Shown in pieces: positions 28,163 through 42,616 of a stretch of DNA of 64,000 nt. How positions within the stretch are numbered: the first letter of the stretch is position 1; each line of letters begins with the position of its first letter. The stretch lies in NCBI GenBank assembly GCA_963989245.1, contig OZ022342.1, positions 18,517,457 to 18,581,456 on the forward strand, in the 5' to 3' direction. The translations under genes were made by a program, and so were the position numbers. This DNA is from Nansenia antarctica. Lineage: Eukaryota > Chordata > Actinopteri > Argentiniformes > Microstomatidae. Under the pieces are notes generated by a model. That model saw only the letters and a list, made by a program, of their open reading frames with translations. It searched no databases and was not told where the DNA came from.

Positions 28163-31100
28163 ACACATACAGGCTCAATTCTCTGACGTGAAATCTTGCG
28201 TGAAATCTGATATTATTGTTTGGACAAATACTTCCAACATTATCTCCAAATTATGTACAAAATGTGAACCCATGAATTGATAGAAACAGACATTTGAGAA
28301 TTTGACGGTGCTATTGCGATGTTTCCTTTCAGCTTGCAAAGTGCAGCTGCAGGTAAGTGCTTTTATTTTGAGAAAGCCATGGCGGCAAAGTGGATCCCTC
28401 TGTTTCATTGAAGCAGGGTGAGCAGAGAGAGAGAGAGAGAGAGATCTTGGTGCTTATGTGTTTACAACTAGCGAACGAATGTACTTTGACATCTCTGGGG
28501 AAAATTGTTACTGGTTGCCTTCACAAAGCGCAATGGAAAATGGCCCCACTTTTTTTTTTTTTTTTTTTGGAAGAGATGGGTCAGGGAATATGACAAAGCT
28601 GCAAGGCATTTAAGAGAGAGGTGGGCTGCCGTGTCAACATAGCAGCTGTAGTGGGAGGAGAGGGGGGAAGAAAATAGGATTACAAAAAAAGAAGAGAGAG
28701 GAAAGATGTGCACTCTCAGTCAAGTGCTGTGCTGGTTAATATTTCAGTGCCAGTATTTGGAGGAACATGGTAATTGTCCGATCTTTTCAGAGAAGGCCTG
28801 AGCAGGAGTCATCTGTGTATTATTTGAAGGAAGGAAAGTGGGTACAGTACACATAAACAACAGCAATGGATTTGAGAAGGATGCAAAAAAATCACTGTTT
28901 TGAAGTTTAATTTGAAAAATGACACAAATTGAGATGCATTCTGAAATGCAGATATGGTAGCCATACAAGACCATCTTTCACAATGTTCCCTCCCTCTCTT
29001 TGGGTGACATTTTTCCATCTTAACTCACTCCTGCAATGTGAAACACAACATAGTTGTCTCAAAACTTTCACCAGGATATCTCAGAACTTAATATTTAAAG
29101 AGATAGTTCACCCAAATTACAAAATCACATATTTGGTTCCCTACTCTGAAAGTTGTTTATGGAGAAGGACATATTTCAAATCAAAATGTTGGTTCTGTTT
29201 ATCTGGGTATAGTCAGTAACCTCTAACTGTTAGCATCTTGAAAACAAAAAACAATGGACCCTGAATTAACATGTTTGAAATATCATGCCTGTATCATCTC
29301 ATTCAAGTCATTCAAGTCATTAAATCTTTTCAGCGAATTTGGGATGATTTAGGCATATTTCAAACATGGTAATTTAGGGTCCATAGACTCTCCATTGGTT
29401 TTTGGTTAGAAATGCTAACAGTTAGCAGTTAGTGACAGTGCCTAGATAAACAGTACAACAAAGTCTGGTTTGAAGTCTGTCCTTGTCCATAGACTCTCAT
29501 GAACGGTCCCTTTAACCATTGGACAAAATGTATGGCACACAGAGATATTGCGATCTACTGTACAATATTCCAAAAATATTTTTAAACTAATTTCCACATA
29601 ACTTCTTTTGAAATGTTATGGTAACTGCACACAACCACACAACCCCTGTGAGTTAAGAATACAGCAATGTCTTGGAGTATGTCTACAGTATGTCTTTGAC
29701 CTATGAGAGTGGAGAGAAGGTGGAACAACTTTTGGCTGGCTAAGTGACTAGGCCAACCTCCATTGCCTGCCATAGTTTGAGAGATCCTTTGTTCAATGCC
29801 CAACATTGAAGTACTCAACAGAAATGTAGTGGTATGTGTTTTGAAGCCAGCTCTGAAATATGAATGCAACTAAGAAAACATTGCTGTTGATGGCCGGCCA
29901 GACATTTCAAAAGTCCACAGGGAGGTTGTTTCCCATAAACAAATCTCGGACTCCATGAATGAAACCCACCTGATGGAGCTGACCAAACCAAGCTAACTGT
30001 TCAAGCAAATCAGTTCAAAAACTGCTTAAGCACTGGACTGTAAATAAACCATTCAGCTGGAACCTTTGATGAATTCCCGCACCAAAAGGTTGGACATTCC
30101 TTTCAGCCATTTTTGTTTGTTTTTGGTCATTGTTTTGTGGTCATACTTCCTTTCTCCTTCATTTGATCATTATGATTCAGTGATCTGCTAACTGGGAAAT
30201 TACGGTACTAATTTGTTCCTTGTGGGGGTGACACAATTCCCTTGTGCTGAAATTTTGGAATTGTTACAAATCACAGAGCGAACATTTGGGGTGAGAGGAG
30301 GGGGGGTGTCCTTGCTTTGAGCTCCAAAGTTGGCGCTGCATAAATTATCACCAGATGTTTTGAAGGTGAAACACCTATGTTATAACCCAACTTCTATAAG
30401 GAAAGTATTTCAAACAGTCTCTCACACTTTTATAGAAGTGAACCAATCTTCTGAGAGATTAATGTATATGGGATTCCATGTTGATGTCACAATATTTTCA
30501 GTCTTAAAAGCATTTAAATATTCAGCCAATATACAATGCACATACATATTGGAGATACGCACACATGTATTGACGAACACATATTTTCTGTTGAATTTGT
30601 GCAAGTATGATTAACTGAAAAACAACCCGAAATTTTGGTCCCTCATCCATGTTATTGAAATGAATGGAAATATAGAGGTGGATATATACAGTAGTGTTCT
30701 TTCACTCTGCACTCAAATAATTGTTCAACGCAGTAGTTCTTTAAACCCAAAAATATTATTAGCTTTGAACAATATACAATGACAACTGCTATTTCATATG
30801 GGAGCAAAGGTCTCAACCAATTTATTTTGATATCCTTCATTTTAATGACGGTAAACCACTCCTTGTGGCAAGGATCTGGAGAAGGCTGACGCAAGCGGGG
30901 TACACATAATTATAAGGATTTTCTGCGATTTCAGCGATTTTCGGATGGCTGAAAACAACAGAAAACGCCCGGTTATCAGATGGCTCTTAACATTTTCCTA
31001 TAACAGAATCCTGTGGTGTGAGGTGTGTTAAGAGTCAATCAATTGTCAATTGTCAATTGTCTCTCCCGACAACCTGCTCGGAAAATGGGCGTGGCCGGCA

Positions 31101-31364
31101 ATCGTAAATGTGAAATGTGTTCAATAATTACGACCAGAAATCATAGGGTTGCCAGATTGTTTGGTGGAATTAGCGGTTTTAGACTGTGGTTAGGGTGGAA
31201 AATGTCATTTCCATCTGACAACCCTGCTCGCGAGTCCAACTATAACGTAGCCAATCAAGAAGCGAGCTGACTTCCACTTTGCCGACTTCTTTTCGTTATT
31301 CAGCACTTTATTTGCCCTGTCGCACATGGTTGTCTCGTACAGGTCAGTCAGGGTACTACGTTAG

Positions 31365-31408
<44 letters not shown>

Positions 31409-34400
31409 TTTATTTGTATAGCGCTTTTCCTGCAAACGTTGCGGCTCAAAGAGCTTTAATCATTACATAATCTTAATTTAATTATTTTTTAATTTAAAGG
31501 CAATATTAAAAGGATGTGTTCACGCGAGATTTCTGGCTTGGGGAACGAGACTAGAGAGTCCGGAATCTGTCGTTCCCCAAGCCCATTTTCCGAGCAGGTT
31601 GTCGGGAGAGTCAATTGACAATTGACAATTGATTGACTCTTAACACACCTCAAACCACAGGATTTTGTTATAGGAAAATGTTAAGATCCATCTGATAATC
31701 GGGCGTTTTCTGTCGTTTTCTGTCGTTTTCAGACATCCGAAAATCGGCCTGAAAATCCTTATGTGTGTACCCCGCATAACCAAAGGCTGACTAAAGCCTG
31801 ATACACACATTAAGATAATCTGGCCGATTTTGGCCAGATTTCCCCCCCCTTCCGACCAAGGACAGCAAACGCCTGATTATCGGATGGCTCTAAAGATTAT
31901 CCTACAAGCATAGGTGAAAGTGGGCCGGAACGGTCCGGTGCTGCGTTCCGGCAAGACTTTCTGTGCCGGAACGCCGTTGGGGGAAGAGATGCAGCTGCCT
32001 GTCAATCAAAATCCGATTGCTGCAGAGTGCAGAAGCAATCACGATTCACGATCCATAATTTCCAACAAGGAAACACATGGCTGACGTTATGTTTCCTTGC
32101 GTCTATTTTAATACCTTTGAAAAGGACATGTTAACCCGCTTTACAGTAGACCCGACGCGACGTGGTTGGGTGGGCAGCACTGGGCACTGAGACAGTCCGA
32201 CCGGGATTACAGTCGCGCCGTATGGAAGCATATAGTGGACTAAATTCAAATGTTAATGCAATTTGAGATTGCATTTGCATGTTCCACTTTTGCATGCATT
32301 CTTTCAGACAATATTCAAATTCAAATGCAATTCTAATGATTAGCATTTTCATTTTCATGTACCTGATGTGCACATTCGCTGTCAATATTAAAATGATAAT
32401 GCAAAGCCATTTGAAATTTAATTTTCAAAGTCATGCGCTGCTTTGTAGCTGACAAAATTCAAAAGTTCATTCTAATGTGAAAATTACTATGCAATCCCAA
32501 AATAGCATATTCATTTGCCACTTTTGCCTGCGTTATTTGAGTCAATATTCAAATTGTAATGCAATAATGTGATACGCAATACATTTACATGTTCTAGTAA
32601 ACACATCCGCTTTGTAGCTGACAAAATTCAAATTTTCATTCTAATGTGAAAATGACTATGCAATCCCAAAATAGCATATTCATTTGCCACTTTTGCCTGC
32701 GTTATTTGAGTCAATATTCAAATTGTAATGCAATAAAATTGTTATGCAATAATGTGATTAGCAATTGCATTTATATGTTCTAGGAAACACATACGCTCAT
32801 TAGAATTGCATTTGAATTTTAATATTGTCTGAAAGAATGCATGCAAAAGTGGAACATGCAAATGCAATCTCAAATTGCATTAACATTTGAATTTAGTCCA
32901 CTATATGCTTCCATAAGCAAGCCGTGTTGCCAGATTGGGCTACTTTTGGTCACACTGGACGGGTGGATTCGACAGCTTTTAGACTGGTTGGGCTGGAAAT
33001 TGTCAATTCCATCTGGCAACCCTGGTAGCAAAATATGTGCATACGTATCTGGTAGCCTACTGGTACTTTCAAATCGCATCGTATTATTATTAATAATTAC
33101 AATTTACAATACAAATACAACAATTGGGGGTCCCTCAAAGAAAAATTGGGTGCACTGCGCGCGCACAACATCAACCTCCAAGGCTTGATTCTGACCCAGG
33201 AAAAACCCTGGTATGTACTGTATAACATGATAGCCATCTATGAGCAATGCACTGTATATAAGATGATGACCAAGGGTCTTTCTGCAGCTGACCAAGGGGT
33301 TGAGTTCACTTGATGAGGCCCAATTTTGTTTTAGACTCTGTAGGCTACTGTATTTGTTTATTAAGACTTAAGATATATTATCTGAATTTCTCTTGTTTTA
33401 TCAAATGTTCCAATTATTTTCATTTCTTGTGCTGGTTTAAAATTGCAGGAAACTAGCACAAATAATTGTGTGGGAGAGAGGGGCCGCCACTACCAAAACG
33501 TGCACAGTTTTGGGTCGCTCCACCACCAAAAACTCTCACTCCAAACTCTGGTGAAACTTGGCAGCCCTAAAGTGTTTCTAAATTCGACACCAACACCACG
33601 ATGTGTGTGTTCAGGGATGCATGAAGCTGGGGGCAGGAGGAGAACAATATGAAACGATGAAGGTTGGGGTAGTAGCCTATACTGTAGTTCCTGTAAGAAA
33701 CTCAAACCACTTTCACCCCTGCCTACAAGATTATCCTGTGGTGGGAGGTGTGTTAAGAGTTAATTTCTCCCGACAATCTGCTCGGAAAATGGTCGGGGCC
33801 GACGATCGTAAATATTAAACGTGTTCAATATTTACGATCAAAAATCCTCTTGTGTGTGGGCGACTCCCGAGTCCGATTGTGATGTGGCATGGAATGTAGC
33901 CAATCAAGAAGCTGACTGACTCGTCTTCTTCTTTTAGTTTTTCGGCAGTTTATTTACCCTGTCGCACATGGCTGCCTCGTACAGGTCAGTTAGGGTACTA
34001 CTACCCTGATCACGCAAGATTTCGGGCTTGGGGGACGAGACTATTGATTGATTGATTGAAAACTTTATTAGAAGATTTGCAGAAGTAGGTACATGAAAGT
34101 ACATATTACATACAAGGTCATCTAACAGGATAAAAACCCAAGAAAGCCACTGGCTTATTTCAATTGGGGTCCTTGATTCTCAATTCATCGTTACATGTAA
34201 GACCGACAAAACAAGCTAGTACTATCTACAAGATAATACAGACAAATAACTATTACTATCTACAAGATAAAAATACATCCATCATGGGAAGAACAATACA
34301 ACAAAACATCAGGTATGTACAGCGGGTAGGACAGGTGGGGACATACACCACAGGTGGGGGCGGGGGACAAAACACAAAGTATGTACAGTGGGTAGTTCGG

Positions 34401-37400
34401 GTCTTTTAATCTGATTTTTGATTTAGAGGGTCCAGTTACGGATTGCAGCCTCCTGTAAATGTTTTTTGAGAGTGGTTTTGAAGGTGGGCAGTGTTTTGCA
34501 CTCCTTTAAGATTATAGGAAGGGCGTTCCACATTTTTACTGCATAGTTTGCAAACGAGTTTAACCCCTTGTTTGTGGTGCAACGCGGTTGAACGTGGTTC
34601 GTGGAGCTTCCTCTGGTGTTGTATGTGTGGACGTTGTTCACTTTTTGGAAGTATGTTGACAGGTACTTGGGTGTCTTTGTGGTGTAGCGAATCTTGAAGA
34701 CCAGGCCCAGTGCAAGCTGCTGCACTCTGTCAACTACTAGACTGTTGTAGATCAGATCTTTATGTATGTGGTGTGCTGTATTGGGAATATCGGAGCACAC
34801 CACACACAATACGATCAAAACTGTTCAATCCATGATTTGTTATCTTCATGTGTGGGTTCTCTCTCAGATAAAAAAAATCTGTAAAGATTTAGAAAATCTT
34901 TATGTGTGTACCAGGCTTTAGTCATACAGAGAACCTACTGTAAGCATATTTGTGAGTAGTTTAAAACCTGTTTGACCTGCTGTTTACTATGACTTTAGTC
35001 CACTGTTGCACATACAGTATAGTTATTTTCGAATCTATTCTTTCAACTGATCCCACATAAATTGCTGTCTGTTGTAGAATCCAGGCCACTGATGCACAGT
35101 ATATGACTGTTATTGCATCTGAAGGAATATTTCCTTATCTTATTCACTTTGAAATTGCTGAATGTCAACACGCCATGACATATCTGTCAGTTCAAGTTTC
35201 TTGTAAGGAGGTAAAGGTACTGTAGGAGGAGATTATCAAAGATTACATGATTTCGGTCATTGTTTCACTTTCCACATGCCAAATGAGAAGAGCTCCGAGT
35301 TTCTTCTGACAGGGTGACCTGATCAGGAAAAGATATGGGTCCTACAAATATGATGTTTTAAGTGATAAGGGTTGTCTTCATGCTTGTGATGCTTTTACTG
35401 TGTTTTTGGCATGCTTTTACTTACTTACTGTAATACGTATCATGCTTCTAGCTATCATCAAAGGTCTTCTGCTCTCACCGAAGGCTTGTTCCCAGAGTGA
35501 CGCATTTATGACAGTTTTCCGGAAATGTCCGATTCACTGATACTGATGTCCCACTTTAGAAATGTCCAAATTTAGCCTTATGAGTAATACACATAAAATG
35601 TTATCACAAAGAGCTTCATAAAGGTTTTTTTCCATGGTACATATAGTACAATAATGATAATTTCCTGTGATGGAAGACAGTTTTGGATAATGTTGTTATT
35701 ATATGTATTTTATCCCGTTTACAATAATCAGGATTCTAAAAATGTATTATTTCATAACTCTGTGAGTCATTTCTCAGAGAATTTGGTGTCTGACTGCACT
35801 GGTTTAATTGTGTTCCCTCAGGTCCTCCAGTCATCGTAGGAATGAGCATCAACATCGCTAGCATCGACTCCATCTCAGAAGTAAACATGGTGAGTTACAA
35901 TCCTTAGTACTGTACCTATAGTACATTCATTTGCAAACCCCACTTTTCCACTTTTGTCTTTGGTCTTGGGATTACTGTTTAAGTAATATTGTAATGTAAA
36001 TTAATGATCTTATATACCTGTGTTGTAAACACAAATCCACTAACTCTACCTTTTGGGCTGACTAGTTTGCACTACTGTGTATACCTTTACCTATCGGCTT
36101 ACTATCTGAACCACCACTGATCAGATTGTGGTTTTGTCGTATGAGTTGAAGAGATATTGTTGCAGTCTGCTGTCCATTGTCACAACAAGACTTTCTTTTT
36201 GTGACTCCTGGTTAAAACATGGTGTATCGAACAATGGCTTGATATCAAATTACTTTCATTGTAATGTGATTTGTAATACTACTTCAGTCAGTCTTTTTTG
36301 CCCTTCCAAACATTAGATAACCAAAGACATGGTGTGCATCTGTTATGCTTGATTCTATTAGATAACCTGTGATGGTCAGAGAGCTGGGAGAGATCAGGCT
36401 CAGTCTTGTGTGTCTTTAAAGAAAACAATATGGCTGGTGTCTGAGCAATGACATCATTCTGTCTCTCTACTCTCCTTTTTTTTCTTCTATTTAAAAAAAA
36501 AATCTTATTCAATGTGGCACAGTTGCTCACAGAGTTCACTCCCCCCAGAAGCAAAAGGAGCTTTGCTATTTTGTTGTTGCTTTTTCTTCTTCCTTCAACG
36601 TTACCATTTGGAGTCACATGAGGATTTTCATCTAGTTTCACGAAACATCCGATTTTATTTTTAATTTGATGGAAGTAGTCACTCATGTATGAAGCGGTTG
36701 TCATTCTTTTTATGAGCAAGCAAGTGTAGCACTTTGATTTATTCATCTTGGAAGTTGTTGTAGAAGATTCTTTTGTACTCTTTTGGTTTTTGTTTGATGT
36801 TATTTTGGTTTCCCTGGACATTTGAGGAGGCAGAATAAAGTGCAAAGCAGAGAAGGTTGCCAAAGGTTCCTGTGTACAGACAAAAATACAGACAAAAGGA
36901 ATGTGTCATTTTTCAACTTAGAAAGCTATTCACAAACTGAACATCCAATGTCTAATGGCATTACAAATCTGTACTCATTTATATTTATGTAAATTGCCTA
37001 TATTGTCAGATAACATCGTTTTTGCAATAGAAAACTATATATTTTTATAACAAGATTGGTTTATTGGCGTGGGCCTTCCTAGATGTTGCAATCAGATGAA
37101 AGCCATACAGTAGGTAAAGGACAGTAGGTTCTTTGTGTTAATATTTCATTTTATTCTATTTTTCACGATGCCGCAAAAACCAAAGAAAATTACGATTTTT
37201 TTTTAATGGAAAATATGTAATACCCTTTTCATAGGGTAAGACTCTGCAAATGTAGGTCATTTTATGTCCAGCTGAATAACCACTCCGATTAGCTCTCAGT
37301 CTGGTTATAAAATGTGATGTACATTATGGTTCACTTGGACACTGACGTTCCCAAAATAATTGGCAGCATTTATCATGCAAAATTCAGAAGGACTGCACTG

Positions 37401-40400
37401 TCATCAGAGGTTGCTTATTAAACTAAACCTGTTAAATCTATTGGTTTTGATAGATTTTTCGTGTACTGTAATATACAGAATAATGATGACAAATGTATGT
37501 ATTTATTTATTTATAAGGTTTCTTAACAATGCACATATACTGTAGCTGCACGCTGTATATAATACAGTACATATATTCATTGAGCATAGTATTTAATCAA
37601 TATAACAAGCCAGGTAATGTGCCATTTGGAGCCTCCTTAAGAACATTAACAGTGCTATTTACTATTGAACACATACTGTCTTTTTGTGAGCAATTGATAA
37701 AAAAGAAAAGAAAAAATACACACAAAGAAATAAACATCACACCTGAAACGCCGTTCAGCTCAATCACACTTGCTGTTTTCCCTTTTTCCCCAGGATTACA
37801 CCATCACAATGTATTTCCAGCAAAGCTGGCGGGACAAGCGGTTGGCCTACGCTGAGCTGGACCTCAACCTGACTCTGGACAACCGTGTAGCAGACCAGCT
37901 GTGGCTCCCTGACACCTACTTCCTCAACGACAAGAAGTCCTTCCTGCATGGTGTGACAGTGAAGAATCGTATGATTCGACTGCATCCTGATGGCACTGTA
38001 TTATACGGGCTGAGGTACTTTCACTTTCAATTGCATTACACTGTCACAAAGCTTTGTGACACCTGGCCTATCAGACAGAACCAGACAAGATTTTGGAAAT
38101 AGTAAGACATGAGAGGAACTACAGTAGCGCTATGTCTAAAATACTCTAAATACTATTCAGGACCTCTCAGTTATCAATTTCATTCAAATGTAATATCAAT
38201 ATAATTGGTTATTAGTAGTTGTAGTTATTGGCACATAGCAGGTTCAGAAAACGAGATAGATAATTACTGCTCTTTGAGTTATATAATGTGGTTGTGCTTG
38301 GCCACTGATGTTGCTTTGTTCCACAGGGCAGTCCCATTTTGAAATGTTTCAATGCTAAAAACAAATTCAGCTGTAAATGTTAATTATAGGAAGCTTACAG
38401 CTAAATGCACAGATGCTGCTGTAATGGCTACATTACTATGTTACGCCTGCTCCATTACCTCATTCAACTCGACACAATCAGTGGGGATGGCATTTCACTC
38501 TTGTCATGTGCTTTTCCTGTTGTCTGGAACGATTAAATATAGCTTAGGTCAGCCTCTGGAAAAGGATTTTGTTATTTTTGACAATGCAATACCTTGCTCA
38601 TGCACATGCTCATTGACATAGGATATAATTAAAGCATTAGTGTCAGGAAGTAATCTTCTCACACTCCCAGGTCATTTTTCAGACAGCCAGCATGCAATTA
38701 GTAAACACTATTCCTGAGATTCGCAGGACTTCATACATACAAGCCTCTTGTCTTCGGTCTATCCAACCAATCTCTGGAGGTGTCAGTGTGGTATTGATGC
38801 GAGAGTTTGATGATATTCGGGAGTGAGAGGGGAAATTAATGGAGTGTTAAATACTTGCTTAATATATCTCCTGGTGGAATCAGCTGTGGGTGCAGGGGAG
38901 GGCTTTAAGTGTTTGCAGCTTCCAAGTTTTCCCCGCTGTCAAGAACAACAGAGTGAGATCGAAGTAAAGACTGATACAGACTCAAGTAGACTACAGAATT
39001 GCTGGGGTGTGTGCAGTGCATTTACACTTTGAACACATGCTCGTGTGACACGATTTACCACTGCACCACACCCTTTTTAATGTCTATTTGTTAATTTGAT
39101 TGACCCAAGAGTTTTTCTGATATGAGATAAAAGCCTATACTCTACGCAAATCCAGGGTACTTTCAGTACATACCACACAGTAGACAATGTATGAAATAGA
39201 AGGGGTCCTAACTAGGGATGGGAATTGATAAGATGTTATTAATACCGATTCCATTATTGATTCCTGATAAATATATCGGTGTGGAAAAAAGTAAGCCTAC
39301 ACAGGTTTTCAGCGTCAACGCAGCTGTTTTATTATCTTGAGTCTCTGAACACAGTACATGATATCTGAACATAATATTTGAACATCAATAAAAATAAATA
39401 AAATAATGGAAAACAAATGACTGCATTCATAAATACAGTACGCTATGGAAATCTGCTCTGGTTTCAACGTTGTTTCAACATAAGAGTGCTCTGAAATCAG
39501 TTAATTTCCGAATGGTCTTTACAAACTAACTGTAAATATGGCGGACACCAATGATAGCATTACCATCATAACGTTGACGCTAGCTAGCTTTCTGGTGCTA
39601 ACTTTATTGATGTTGACAGTACATACTCGTTAAGTAAAGTTGCCATTTCATCTTTTAAAATCAATTCAAATGAACGTTAATTCATTCCATGTCTAAACAT
39701 GATTATTACCTGTTTTGTTACACGTAGATGCATGTTGAATAATACTCTCGAGAGTACCAATCAAGCCGCAACCATAACATTTTGCAACAACTTGCGCCGT
39801 CATTTTTAGATTGGAATGTTCAGACGGTCTGACAAACCGTCTTTTCAGTCAGAGTGCCCAGTGTGCGCTCTCAGTGCTCCTAGAGCACAGTGCTCTGAAT
39901 TTTCTAACAGGGACGCTCTGAATTTCCAAATTACCAGAGAGCACCTCGGGTGTGCTCCAGCGCTCTCAGAGCATATGTCGACCGTTTCTTCCTCGACTCC
40001 GCCATGACTCCTTGTTGCAAGTTTCAGAGTTTGACGGCATCATGACGCACAAGTTTTTGCAATGCGCAACTGTCAGCGCATGCACAAAACATGCCGGCAT
40101 CGATAACAGGAATCGATAACCTCGGAGGGATACAATTCCGATGCATCAAACAATTTGGAAACGGTACTCCACTGGAACCGGTTATCGATTCCCATCCCTA
40201 GTCCTAACTGAATGGCTAACATGGTGTAGAACCAGTTTATTTCTAGAGTGCAGGATGCAGTAATACATAATGACATATCTCATAATGTTAATGATACTGA
40301 TTCCATGTTATTGTATATCGTGTTCTGCACAAGACAAGCTAAAACTTCACGCTCACTTAATTGTTTCTTGGAGGGGGTGGAAGGTGCTCTGTCCATCCTG

Positions 40401-42542
40401 AATTCTCTGCCCCAGAAAAAAAAGCCCACAGAAAATGCTCTAATCCCTTACCAGCACATTGTCCCAGTTTCATCAATGAAACAGACTAGACAGGGAGTCT
40501 GCTATGAGAGCGCCCAGAGGGACCCACCCAAAACGACTGGGGGGCAGCCTGAAGAATGGGAGCATCCTGGGGCCCTTTCAAAGTCAGAGTACAGCCGGAG
40601 CCCTGGGGCCCAGAGGCCAGAGGCTTCGTTTTTTTCTCACAACTTTTGGCTGCTTTGCTTTACAGGAATCATATACAGTAAACGTATGATGGAGACAGTG
40701 CACAGTGCAGAGTGAAAAGTCCCTTTATGTTAACAAAGCAAAAAGAGGAGTGATGAGCTCCTCTTTGGCCGTCTTAAGTCAGACAACGTTCACTACGGAA
40801 TGTAACTTACTGTAACGTGCCAAGTATGAAAATGTACAGACAACAACAAGGGTGACTTGTTTGTTTGGCCTTTGCAGAAAACACAGCACCACACATTCCT
40901 CCCCCCGTCACAACATATACACTTCACCAGCACCTTAGATTAGATTAGATTAGATTCAACTTTGTTGTCATTGCAGAGTACATGTACCAGACAATGAAAT
41001 GCAGTACTATGTACTGTATATGCCATCATTAATTGATTAGCTTTGTCCAGATCTGCTTTATTGAGATAGTTTTGTTTTGTATGCAATTGAATGCAAGGTT
41101 ATTTTCCAAAAGAAAAAAAAAGGTGTGAGGCTGATGATACAGTATCGATATGGGGATTTCATTTAACCAATAAGGTATTATCATAGATTGGTTTGCTGCT
41201 GTAGGTGTGGTCCCTTGTGTTAGTCTAAGTCTAAGCCTACCCAATCTGTCGGTGTGGTCCCTTGTGTTAGTCTAAGGCTAAACCTACCCAATCTGTAGGT
41301 GTGGTCCCTTGTGTTAGTCTAAGCCTACCCAATCTGTAGGTGTGGTCCCTTGTGTTAGTCTATGCCTACCCAATCTGTAGGTGTGGTCCCTTGTGTTAGT
41401 CTAAGGTTACCCAATCTGTCGGTGTGGTCCCTTGTGTTAGTCTAAGCCTACCCAATCTGTAGGTGTGGTCCCTTGTGTTAATCTAAGCATGCCCAATCTT
41501 AAAACCTTGCGGCTGATTGTACACCAGATTGGAAGACATAGCATGGTCCAAGGCCTCCTTAAATTATCTATCCCAGATGTAATATGGGCTGTTGTTAAGT
41601 CTAAACTTCCCTTCCACTCTCCCCTGCCCCCTAACGCACAAACACACAAACTGTGTACCTATCAAACTCTCTGCGTGAATGTGTCGGTGCATCTGACACA
41701 GAGGTGATGAGTTGAAACTCAATTACTTTTTCTATTCAGGCAAACCAGTGAGCTCCCTATTTCATTTACACAAGAAGCCTGAAAGCGGGAGAAAGCTGGT
41801 ATGATTTAACAGCACAAATGTAATTACAAAAATGTGCTGCACTAGTAAATATCTCAGTTAAACGCCAAAGACTCCCACACAAATAATCTGTAACCAGTGC
41901 GGCTTTCCTGGGCCACTGGATTTATTGAAATTGAATATAATGCAAACACCGCTCATAAACACACCTGGCAGAAACATATTTCTGTTTCAATCACAATTTA
42001 TTGTGAAATTGAAACACACACGCAATCAGCAAACCCACAGCATTGCTCAATTGTTCTACTTATGCAAGGCATGCTTTTTTGGAAGATAGAATACATTTTA
42101 TGTGGGGTATGATGTGTTTGGAGGTGCACGTTGTTTGTGGTTAGGTTAGAGGTGTAATGTTCTTATGTTTCTAAAATGCCACGTATGCATGTTGGAGGTA
42201 TCTACTGTACGTATAGGGAAGACTGTGGTGGGGTCTCCCACTGTTTACCCTTTCCTCCCACCTCTATCTCCCACAACTCTGAGTAAGATGTTTGTGAGTC
42301 CACAGTCACAACATAAATGAGTCTGTCATGAGGCCTGTACGCACCCTAACACACTGCTCACTGTGGTGCATTCATGTTGTATTCCAACCGCTCTGTTTGT
42401 AATCCACTTGCCTCAGTCAGAACACATCCTTAGCAAAGTCACTTAATGCTATTTCCTTCATTCAAAATTCATTAAGAAATGACCACCGCTATTAGAGAAG
42501 ATCTCCAACCCAGGGCCAGATTATGACGAATGAACCAACGTG

Positions 42543-42616
<74 letters not shown>

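Larger units (their letters stand above)
31790..34922. mobile_element. DNA element B, relative of A, disrupted by two insertions
   Basis: The ends are taaagcctgatacacacatt and, inverted, ctttatgtgtgtaccaggct then tta. Its body (33722-34045) matches element A (tctcccgacaatctgctcgg; cctgtcgcacatggctgcct; gtacaggtcagttagggtac). It is split by an hAT element (31909-33721) and a LINE fragment (about 34045-34818). Confidence 0.7.
13751..35821 (+). other. gabrb4: gabrb4 intron 2, about 22 kb
   Basis: Donor gtatgt, acceptor ttccctcag. It contains the microsatellites and transposon complexes listed separately. The stretches 13751-15550, 17700-19600 and 27160-28090 hold no recognised gene or repeat; open frames there are short and unsupported. 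Confidence 0.85.

Noticed and set aside
32841..33188. Open frame inside the hAT/MITE nest
   Set aside because: It starts in the MITE arm, whose inverted partner gives the same peptide start at 32385 on the other strand; it is repeat-derived.
36288..36863. 191-codon open frame on the - strand in intron 3
   Set aside because: Lys/Ser/Asn-rich low-complexity product, no family resemblance, no splice support; its length is explained by AT-rich composition.
40248..40715. 155-codon open frame on the + strand in intron 4
   Set aside because: Begins directly beside the hAT element; composition and alternative frames look random.
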